A stretch of 29,338 nt of DNA, taken from contig CAJLYQ010000019.1 of NCBI GenBank assembly GCA_905210905.1, positions 1 through 29,338 of the forward strand, written 5' to 3'. This stretch comes from an uncultured Christensenella sp. (lineage in GTDB: Bacteria > Bacillota > Clostridia > Christensenellales > DTU072). The notes under the pieces are model-generated. The model was not told the origin of the DNA. It saw only the letters and a list, made by a program, of their open reading frames with translations, and searched no databases. Shown piece after piece: positions 22,986-29,338 of this stretch (position 1 is its first letter; each line of letters begins with the position of its first letter). A program made the position numbers and the translations under genes.

Positions 22986-23809
22986 TTAACGAAAATCTTA
23001 TTCCCGTCGTGTGCGAAGTAACCAACATAAGAAAGGACACTCCCGACGTAAAGACGTTCAGAGTAGTCGGGCTTGACGGAAAGAAGCCGTTCGAGCATCT
23101 TCCGGGACAATGCGCAATGGTATCCGTGCCGGGCGTCGGCGAATGTATGTTCTCGATTACGAGTTCTCCGACGAACACGGAGTTTATGGAATTTTCCATT
23201 AAAAAATGCGGATGCGTTACCGACGTTATTCACTCGATAGAAGAAGGACAGCAAATAACGGTACGCGGACCGTACGGAAAGAACTTCCCGGTAGAAGAAG
23301 ATTTCAAAGGCAAGGACTTGTTGTTTATTGCCGGCGGTATCGGACTTGCGCCGTTAAGAAGCGTAATAAACTACGTTCGTCACTATCGCGACAACTACGG
23401 TAAAGTAACGATCGTGTACGGAGCGAGAAGCAAAGACGATCTCGTGGACATCGAAGAAATCACCAACGAGTGGAAAAACGAGAAAGACTTCGACGTATAT
23501 CTTACCATCGACAGACCGCAGGAAGGCTGGGACGGACACGTCGGTTTCGTGCCGAACTACGTTAAAGAACTCGGACTTAACCCGAATATGACCGCGGTAC
23601 TTTGCGGACCGCCGATAATGATTAAGTTCACTCTTGCCGGACTGCTCGAACTCGGTTTCAAAAAAGAAAAGGTTTATACCACGTTGGAACTGAGAATGAA
23701 GTGCGGCATAGGCAAATGCGGAAGATGCAACGTAGGCGACAAGTTCGTTTGCAAAGACGGACCCGTTTTCAGAATGGACGAACTTGACGAACTACCCGAC
23801 GAATATTGA
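22982..23809 (+). CDS. flxA: FAD/NAD(P)H oxidoreductase with [2Fe-2S] (FlxA/HyhG/AsrB type)
   Basis: Entry point for NAD(P)H electrons, 275 aa, ferredoxin-NADP reductase fold. The FAD domain has LPGQCAMVSV (40-49) and FSITSSP (57-63). The nucleotide domain has AGGIGLAPLRS (117-127) and CGPP (208-211). A C-terminal [2Fe-2S] site is C241/C246/C249/C257. The four-base ATGA overlap with flxB indicates coupling. NADH versus NADPH cannot be decided by eye; NADH is expected from the Flx family and from the succinate-forming context. Confidence 0.9.
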   Translation: MINENLIPVVCEVTNIRKDTPDVKTFRVVGLDGKKPFEHLPGQCAMVSVPGVGECMFSITSSPTNTEFMEFSIKKCGCVTDVIHSIEEGQQITVRGPYGKNFPVEEDFKGKDLLFIAGGIGLAPLRSVINYVRHYRDNYGKVTIVYGARSKDDLVDIEEITNEWKNEKDFDVYLTIDRPQEGWDGHVGFVPNYVKELGLNPNMTAVLCGPPIMIKFTLAGLLELGFKKEKVYTTLELRMKCGIGKCGRCNVGDKFVCKDGPVFRMDELDELPDEY

Positions 23810-23823
23810 TTTAGGAGACAGAA

Positions 23824-24498
23824 ATGGAAAACAAAGTAAACGTTTATTTTTTCGGTAAAAAATATCTCGTACCCGAAAGTCTTACGATAATGAAGGCTAT
23901 GGAGTATGCCGGATACCAACTCGTCCGCGGTTGCGGTTGCAGAAACGGTTTCTGCGGCGCGTGCGCGACGATATATCGTATTAAGGGACAGCAAGAACTC
24001 AAAACCTGTCTTGCTTGCCAACAGCAAGTCGAAGAAGGAATGTACGTCGCGACGCTCCCGTTCTTCCCGCTCGTAAAACAGGTTTACGACATCAACAAGA
24101 TCAAACCTACCGAGCAGATAATGATGCAACTTTATCCCGAAATTTACAGTTGTATCGGTTGCAACGCCTGCACGAAATCCTGCACGCAGGGACTTAACGT
24201 TATGCAATACATAGCGTACGCTCAGCGCGGAGAGTACGAAAAGTGCGCCGAAGAGAGTTTCGATTGCGTAATGTGCGGAGTTTGCTCGTCACGTTGTCCT
24301 GCCGGAATATCTCATCCCCAGGTGGCGGAACTTGCGAGAAGACTTTACGGCAAGTATATCGCGCCCGAGTGCAAACATCTCGAAAAGAGAGTGGACGACA
24401 TCAACAACGGACTGTTCAAACAACTTATGGAAGATATAATGAACAAGCCTATCGAAGAGATGAAAGAACTGTACAACCACAGACAGATTGAAAAATAG
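23824..24498 (+). CDS. frdB: Fumarate-reductase-type iron-sulfur subunit with HdrC-like tail
   Basis: Electron carrier of 224 aa. Residues 1-70 form a plant-type [2Fe-2S] ferredoxin domain (C39, C44, C47, C62; extra C37 and C65). Residues 105-170 carry two [4Fe-4S] motifs of HdrC type (C110/C113/C116/C120 and C148/C151/C154/C158). Classical FrdB ends with [3Fe-4S] and binds quinone at a membrane anchor; here both C-terminal motifs are full CxxCxxCxxxC and no anchor gene is present. The arrangement matches the N-terminal half of methanogen TfrB, without TfrB's HdrB-like CCG half. It lies 14 bp after flxA and 11 bp before the flavoprotein. Confidence 0.82.
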   Translation: MENKVNVYFFGKKYLVPESLTIMKAMEYAGYQLVRGCGCRNGFCGACATIYRIKGQQELKTCLACQQQVEEGMYVATLPFFPLVKQVYDINKIKPTEQIMMQLYPEIYSCIGCNACTKSCTQGLNVMQYIAYAQRGEYEKCAEESFDCVMCGVCSSRCPAGISHPQVAELARRLYGKYIAPECKHLEKRVDDINNGLFKQLMEDIMNKPIEEMKELYNHRQIEK

Positions 24499-24509
24499 GA
24501 GAGCGCGAA

Positions 24510-26114
24510 ATGTATAATTACACCGAAGAACAACTTGCTTCGATGAAGAAAGTCGAAGCGACCAGAAAGGAAAGATTCGAAAACCTTTTCCCCAGAATGT
24601 CTGCCGAAGAAAAGGACGCGGTTTTGAAAGAAAACCACCCCGACTATATCGACAGCGCGTACGAAAACCTTAAAATCGGACCGAACAAAGGCGAAAAAGT
24701 CCTTCACGAACTCGCCGCGCTCCTTCAGGGAAAATCGAGAGTACTCGATATGGACATCGATTTGGAAAACCCGGACTACGACGTAGACGTTTTAGTTATC
24801 GGCGGCGGCGGCGCGGGTGCGTCCGCGGCAATCACCGCTCATAAAAACGGCGCGAATGTAATGATGGTGACCAAACTTCGTATCGGCGACGCCAACACTA
24901 TGATGGCGGAAGGCGGAATACAGGCGGCGGACAAAGAAAACGACAGTCCGGCTATCCATTATCTCGACGCTTTCGGCGGCGGACACTTTGCAGCCAAACC
25001 CGAACTTCTCGAAAAACTCGTTTACGAAGCGCCAGACGCAATTAAGTGGCTTTCCGATCTCGGAGTTATGTTTGACAAAGACAAAGACGGCAATATGATC
25101 ACAACCCACGGCGGCGGCACGAGCAGAAAGAGAATGCACGCGTGCAAGGACTATTCCGGCGCGGAAATTATGCGTACGTTAAGAGACGAAGTTCTTAACA
25201 GAGAAATCCCCGTAGTGGACTTCACCGCGGCGATAGAAATAATCAAAGACGAAAACGGCAACGCGGCAGGCGCGGTTCTCCTTAATATGGAAACCAAAGA
25301 AATACTCGTCGCCAGAGCGAAGACCGTAATCATTGCGACCGGCGGCGCGGGCAGACTGCATTATCAGGGTTTCCCGACGTCCAACCACTACGGCGCGACG
25401 GCGGACGGACTCGTGCTTGCTTACAGAGCGGGAGCGAAACTTCTTTACGCCGACACTCTTCAGTATCACCCGACCGGCGTAGCCGAACCTACCCAGATAT
25501 TCGGCGCGCTCGTTACCGAAAAAGTACGTTCTTTGGGCGCGCAACTCGTCAACAAAAACGGCGAAGCGTTCGTTTATTCTCTCGAAACCCGTGACGTAAC
25601 CGCATCTTCGATAATAAGAGAATGTCGTCAAAGACACAACAGTATCAAGACGACGGACGGCGAAGGCGTATGGCTTGACACGCCTATGATAGAACTTATC
25701 GGCGGCGAAGGAACCATCGAAAAGAGAATTCCTGCAATGTACAGAATGTTCGGCAAATACGGCATCGATATCAGAAAAGAGCCTATTCTCGTTTATCCGA
25801 CGCTCCACTATCAGAACGGCGGTATCGACATTGCGGCAAACGGCGAAGCCGGCGTTAAGAACCTGTTCGTCGCGGGCGAAGCGGTCGGAGGAATTCACGG
25901 CAGAAACAGACTTATGGGCAACAGCCTTCTCGATATAATCGTTTTCGGAAGAAACGCCGGACACTTTGCGGCGGAAAGAGCGAAAGAAGTCAACGTAGGC
26001 AAACTTACCCTGTCGCACGTAAACGCTTTTGAAAAAGAACGCGAATCCGCAGGAATTACCGACGACAAACTTTCTCCGCAAATCTTACCCGACTATACCA
26101 GAAAGGATATGTAA
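24510..26114 (+). CDS. frdA: Soluble fumarate reductase flavoprotein (FrdA/TfrA-like)
   Basis: Flavoprotein of 534 aa in the FrdA/SdhA/NadB family, predicted to reduce fumarate to succinate. After an N-terminal extension of about 90 residues the FAD motif GGGGAGAS lies at 98-105. Residue 129 is Asn in DANTMMAEGG, where classical SdhA/FrdA have the His that binds FAD covalently, so the flavin is likely non-covalent. Substrate-site residues are present: H320 (QYHPTG), R340 (TEKVRS), H433 (HYQNGG) and R467 (GRNRLMGNSLLD). It is the last gene of the tight hdr-flx run. Aspartate oxidase is a superfamily alternative, made less likely by the frdB partner and the absence of nadA and nadC. Confidence 0.85.
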   Translation: MYNYTEEQLASMKKVEATRKERFENLFPRMSAEEKDAVLKENHPDYIDSAYENLKIGPNKGEKVLHELAALLQGKSRVLDMDIDLENPDYDVDVLVIGGGGAGASAAITAHKNGANVMMVTKLRIGDANTMMAEGGIQAADKENDSPAIHYLDAFGGGHFAAKPELLEKLVYEAPDAIKWLSDLGVMFDKDKDGNMITTHGGGTSRKRMHACKDYSGAEIMRTLRDEVLNREIPVVDFTAAIEIIKDENGNAAGAVLLNMETKEILVARAKTVIIATGGAGRLHYQGFPTSNHYGATADGLVLAYRAGAKLLYADTLQYHPTGVAEPTQIFGALVTEKVRSLGAQLVNKNGEAFVYSLETRDVTASSIIRECRQRHNSIKTTDGEGVWLDTPMIELIGGEGTIEKRIPAMYRMFGKYGIDIRKEPILVYPTLHYQNGGIDIAANGEAGVKNLFVAGEAVGGIHGRNRLMGNSLLDIIVFGRNAGHFAAERAKEVNVGKLTLSHVNAFEKERESAGITDDKLSPQILPDYTRKDM

Positions 26115-26127
26115 TCGGAGATAAAAT

Positions 26128-26175
26128 ATGGCCGCAAGCAAAGCCGCGGCTTTGCGAATACAATACGGTTTATAA
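26128..26175 (+). other. Possible 15-codon leader ORF containing an 18-bp palindrome
   Basis: In the 75-bp gap before the exchanger gene an ATG at 26128, 8 nt after GGAG, opens MAASKAAALRIQYGL and stops at 26175, 14 nt before the exchanger start. Inside it lies the perfect palindrome GCAAAGCCGCGGCTTTGC (26138-26155). It may be a leader peptide or an RNA hairpin that tunes exchanger expression. The coding reading is weak because the ORF is so short. Confidence 0.25.
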
Positions 26176-26189
26176 ATAAAAGGAACGAA

Positions 26190-27623
26190 ATGGAAACTGA
26201 ACAAATCGAAAAAGAAACCGTTCAAGAACCCGAACAACAGTCGGGTTCGCCGAAAAAGAACGGTAAAGTAAACAAAAACGTAGTCAAATGGATATGGATA
26301 GCGGTAGCCGTACTTGCGGTTATCGGTATCGCCGTTTGGTGCATACTCGCGCCGAAAAAGAGCGAAGCGGGCGTAGCGGACGTTATTCACGTGCCGCAGA
26401 CCGTAGCGTTGCTTTTCGGAATGTTCCTAATCACGATGGTGGGCTGCCTGCTCGGCAGAGTTACGATTAAGGGCATATCGCTCGGCACGGCAGGCGTATT
26501 TCTTATAGCCATTCTTTTCGGGTACCTAAGCACTCTCGACGGACTTAAAGAAATACCTATTTTGAAAATGTTTTATATGGAAAACACGGCGTCCAAACTT
26601 TGCGGATACTACAAGGGTATCGTGCAAAATATCGGACTCGTGCTGTTCGTTTCGTCCGTAGGCTGTATCGCCGGACCCAACTTCTTTAAGGACCTTAAAC
26701 GAAATGCGAAATCGTACGTCGTACTCGGCGTTATGATTATCGTAACGGGAGCGATTATCTCCACGTTGTTTGCGCTTATTCCGGGAATTAAACCCGAATT
26801 TTCCGCAGGCGTACTCAGCGGTTCGCTTACCACGACCCCCGGTTATTCTGCGGCGCTCGAAGCGGCGGCAAGCGGAGAATTTACCGATCTCGTTACGCTC
26901 GGTTATGCGGTTGCGTACCCGTTCGGCGTAGTAGGCGTCGTGCTTTTCGTACAACTTATCCCCAAAATCACGAAGGCGGATATGGTGAAAGAAAGAGCAA
27001 TGCTCAGAGTGGACGAAAAGAGTATAAAAGTTAAGAAAGAAGGACTTTTCCAAGTGGATTCGTTCGGTCTTATGCCGTTCGGACTTGCGGTCGTCATCGG
27101 ACTTATTCTAGGTTCGATAACCATTCCGCTTACGAGCAGGGGATACAACGGACCTACGTTCTCTTTGGGAACGACGGGCGGCGCGCTTATTTCCTGTCTT
27201 GTGTTCGGTCACTTCGGACACATCGGCAAACTCGATATGGAAGTTCCGGAAAGGACGACTAAAGTATTCAGAGAATTCGGACTCGTACTGTTCCTTATCG
27301 GAGCGGGCGTTTCGGGCGGCGTTGCGCTCGTAGACCAAATCCGTTTGCACGGCGGAATAATAATCCTGTACGGATTCATTGCCGGCGCGCTTATGACCAC
27401 GCTTCCTATGGTTATAGGTTATATCTTCGCTCGCAAAGTGCTTAAGATGAGTTTGCTCAACACGCTCGGTTCTATTACCGGCGGTATGACCAGCACCCCG
27501 GCGCTCGGCACGCTTATAGCGACCGCAGGCACGGACGACGTAGCGGGAGCGTACGCTTCCACTTACCCCATTGCGCTCGTACTAGTAGTACTTGCGTCGC
27601 AACTTATTATTACGTTATTATAA
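26190..27623 (+). CDS. AspT/YidE-family exchanger, candidate succinate exporter
   Basis: Membrane transporter of 477 aa in the aspartate:alanine exchanger family. A charged N-terminal stretch of about 30 residues precedes the first membrane helix (32-53). The two-fold family motif occurs as GVLSGSLTTTPGYSAA (207-222) and GSITGGMTSTPALG (427-440). The middle loop (about 260-290) is short, so the TrkA-C/RCK domains found in AspT and YidE are absent. Corynebacterium SucE, a succinate exporter, belongs to this family, and the neighbours here make succinate, so C4-dicarboxylate export or exchange is the best guess (inference). AAAGGA precedes the ATG. Confidence 0.8.
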   Translation: METEQIEKETVQEPEQQSGSPKKNGKVNKNVVKWIWIAVAVLAVIGIAVWCILAPKKSEAGVADVIHVPQTVALLFGMFLITMVGCLLGRVTIKGISLGTAGVFLIAILFGYLSTLDGLKEIPILKMFYMENTASKLCGYYKGIVQNIGLVLFVSSVGCIAGPNFFKDLKRNAKSYVVLGVMIIVTGAIISTLFALIPGIKPEFSAGVLSGSLTTTPGYSAALEAAASGEFTDLVTLGYAVAYPFGVVGVVLFVQLIPKITKADMVKERAMLRVDEKSIKVKKEGLFQVDSFGLMPFGLAVVIGLILGSITIPLTSRGYNGPTFSLGTTGGALISCLVFGHFGHIGKLDMEVPERTTKVFREFGLVLFLIGAGVSGGVALVDQIRLHGGIIILYGFIAGALMTTLPMVIGYIFARKVLKMSLLNTLGSITGGMTSTPALGTLIATAGTDDVAGAYASTYPIALVLVVLASQLIITLL

Positions 27624-27650
27624 AAAAAATCTTTTAGAGAGGTGAAATAT

Positions 27651-29255
27651 ATGTCAAAAATCGATTTAACCAAATACGGTATCGTCGGAACGACTGAAAT
27701 CGTTCACAACCCGTCTTACGAAGTGCTCTTTGAAGAAGAAACCAAACCGGGTCTTGTCGGATATGAAAAAGGACAAGTAAGCGAACTCGGCGCGGTAAAC
27801 GTAATGACCGGTATTTACACCGGACGTTCGCCCAAAGATAAGTTTATCGTAGTGGACGAAAACTCCAAAGACACCGTTTGGTGGACTTCCGACGCTTATA
27901 AAAACGACAACCATCCGGCAAGCGAAGAAACCTGGAAATCGGTTAAAGAAATCGCCATCAAAGAACTTTGCAACAAAAGACTGTTTGTCGTAGACGCGTT
28001 CTGCGGAGCGAACAAAGACACCAGAATGGCAGTTCGTTTCATCGTGGAAGTTGCTTGGCAAGCGCACTTTATCAAGAATATGTTCATTGCGCCTACCGCG
28101 GAAGAACTCGCTTCTTTCGAACCCGACTTCGTCGTTTACAACGCGTCCAAAGCGAAAGTAGAAAAATACAAAGAACTCGGACTTAACTCCGAAACTGCGG
28201 TTGTATTCAACATTACCAGCAGAGAACAGGTTATTATCAACACCTGGTACGGCGGCGAAATGAAGAAAGGTATGTTCTCGATGATGAACTACTATCTGCC
28301 CCTTAAAGGTATCGCTTCGATGCACTGCTCGGCGAATACCGATATGGAAGGCAAGAATACCGCTATTTTCTTCGGACTCAGCGGAACGGGCAAAACCACC
28401 CTTTCTACCGACCCCAAACGTTTGCTTATCGGCGACGACGAACACGGCTGGGACGATAACGGCGTATTCAACTTCGAAGGCGGTTGCTACGCTAAGGTAA
28501 TCAACCTCGACAAAGATTCCGAACCGGACATCTACAACGCTATCAGACGCGACGCGCTTCTCGAAAACGTAACTCTCGACAAAGACGGCAAAATCGACTT
28601 TGCGGACAAGAGCGTAACCGAAAACACCCGTGTTTCTTACCCGATTAACCATATTGAAAACATCGTACGTCCTATTTCCAGCGCACCGGCGGCAAAGAAC
28701 GTCATTTTCCTTTCGGCAGACGCTTTCGGCGTACTTCCCCCGGTATCCGTTCTTACCCCCGAGCAGACTCAGTACTACTTCCTCAGCGGATTTACGGCTA
28801 AACTTGCCGGAACGGAAAGAGGAATTACCGAACCTACTCCTACTTTCTCGGCTTGCTTCGGACAGGCGGTCCTCGAACTCCACCCGACCAAATACGCGGA
28901 AGAACTCGTTAAGAAAATGAAGATGAGCGGAGCGAAAGCGTACCTCGTAAACACCGGCTGGAACGGAACGGGCAAACGTATTTCCATCAAAGATACCAGA
29001 GGTATCATCGACGCTATCCTTAACGGCGATATCAACAACGCTCCCACGAAGAAAATTCCTTACTTCGATTTCGAAGTACCGACCGAACTCAACGGAGTCG
29101 CTACCGAAATTCTCGATCCCAGAGATACCTACGCAGACAAAGCGGAATGGGACAGAAAAGCGCAAGACCTTGCAGGAAGATTTATCAAGAACTTTGCTAA
29201 GTACACGACCAACGAAGCAGGCAAAGCGCTTGTTAAGGCAGGTCCGCAACTGTAA
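27651..29255 (+). CDS. pckA: Phosphoenolpyruvate carboxykinase (ATP)
   Basis: Interconverts PEP + CO2 + ADP and oxaloacetate + ATP. The 534-aa protein is the ATP-dependent type: R59 in YTGRSPKDK, FGLSGTGKTTLS P-loop (241-252), GDDEHGWDDNGVFNFEGG kinase-2 region (261-278) and the WYGGEMKKGM metal/substrate segment (199-208). ATG 27651 follows GAGAGGTG with good spacing; a GTG at 27642 would overlap that ribosome site. In a fermenter with mdh, fumC and fumarate reductase alongside, the likely direction is carboxylation of PEP with ATP gain. The gene is followed by a strong terminator. Confidence 0.95.
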   Translation: MSKIDLTKYGIVGTTEIVHNPSYEVLFEEETKPGLVGYEKGQVSELGAVNVMTGIYTGRSPKDKFIVVDENSKDTVWWTSDAYKNDNHPASEETWKSVKEIAIKELCNKRLFVVDAFCGANKDTRMAVRFIVEVAWQAHFIKNMFIAPTAEELASFEPDFVVYNASKAKVEKYKELGLNSETAVVFNITSREQVIINTWYGGEMKKGMFSMMNYYLPLKGIASMHCSANTDMEGKNTAIFFGLSGTGKTTLSTDPKRLLIGDDEHGWDDNGVFNFEGGCYAKVINLDKDSEPDIYNAIRRDALLENVTLDKDGKIDFADKSVTENTRVSYPINHIENIVRPISSAPAAKNVIFLSADAFGVLPPVSVLTPEQTQYYFLSGFTAKLAGTERGITEPTPTFSACFGQAVLELHPTKYAEELVKKMKMSGAKAYLVNTGWNGTGKRISIKDTRGIIDAILNGDINNAPTKKIPYFDFEVPTELNGVATEILDPRDTYADKAEWDRKAQDLAGRFIKNFAKYTTNEAGKALVKAGPQL

Positions 29256-29277
29256 TTTTACACCGAGAGATCTTTAC

Positions 29278-29316
29278 GAAAACGGGTGCCGGAAGGCAGC
29301 CGTTTTCTTTTTTTTT
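29278..29316 (+). terminator. Rho-independent terminator after pckA
   Basis: GAAAACGG...CCGTTTTC outer stem, a G/G mismatch, then TGCC-GGAA-GGCA; the hairpin spans 29278-29307 and is followed by nine T (29308-29316). It is a textbook intrinsic terminator that closes the succinate/redox block. The last 22 bases of the window contain nothing identifiable. Confidence 0.93.
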
Positions 29317-29338
29317 GTAAAATCCCCGCCCGCCCGCC

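Noticed and set aside
20529..23809. [NiFe]-hydrogenase-linked Hdr complex (MvhADG-HdrABC) or sulfhydrogenase
   Set aside because: No catalytic hydrogenase subunit is present; the partner genes are FlxA/HyhG- and FlxB/HyhB-like only.
21966..23809. Anaerobic sulfite reductase AsrAB
   Set aside because: The AsrC siroheme subunit is absent and the genes are locked into an hdr-frd operon; resemblance reflects shared electron-transfer modules.
27666..29249. 527-aa open frame on the minus strand opposite pckA
   Set aside because: It mirrors the pckA frame, has no ribosome site or recognisable domain, and arises because the sense gene rarely uses TTA, CTA and TCA codons. pckA has full family motifs.

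Overview
The window looks like chromosome from an anaerobic, low-to-mid GC Firmicute, probably an uncultured gut clostridium. The basis is strong GGAGG ribosome sites, consensus sigma-A promoters, a clostridial nucleoside-scavenging operon, and a metabolism built on Fe-S flavoenzymes with no respiratory membrane complex in view. The genus cannot be named from sequence reading alone.

Layout. Positions 1-633 hold no credible gene: a cluster of palindromic repeats (1-336), a consensus promoter (461-489) and a leader. Positions 634-11527 are a nucleoside uptake and breakdown block on the + strand: BMP lipoprotein, ABC ATPase, two permeases, then pdp, tdk, udk, deoC, deoD, deoB and cdd. It ends at a strong, probably bidirectional terminator (11546-11581). 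Two minus-strand genes follow: an MscS channel and an ADP-ribose pyrophosphatase. A LysR-type regulator (13318-14247) then opens the second large + strand block.

Positions 14497-29255 carry a thioredoxin-like [2Fe-2S] protein, an LDH-fold malate dehydrogenase, class II fumarase, HdrB, HdrC, HdrA, an MvhD/FlxD-like protein, two dicluster Fe-S proteins (FlxC/FlxB-like), an FAD/NAD(P)H oxidoreductase (FlxA-like), a soluble fumarate-reductase-type iron-sulfur subunit and flavoprotein, an AspT/SucE-family exchanger and ATP-type PEP carboxykinase. A terminator closes the block at 29278-29316.

Read together, the second block encodes PEP -> oxaloacetate -> malate -> fumarate -> succinate plus a candidate exporter. 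The terminal reductase is embedded in a complete HdrABC-FlxABCD electron-bifurcation module. The main proposal (inference) is a soluble NADH-dependent fumarate reductase that uses the exergonic reduction of fumarate to drive ferredoxin reduction by flavin-based electron bifurcation. It resembles a methanogen thiol:fumarate reductase whose modules are separate genes wired to an NADH-oxidising front end. Tandem inverted repeats centred near -64 and -46 of an extended -10 promoter just downstream of the LysR gene suggest that this regulator controls the block.
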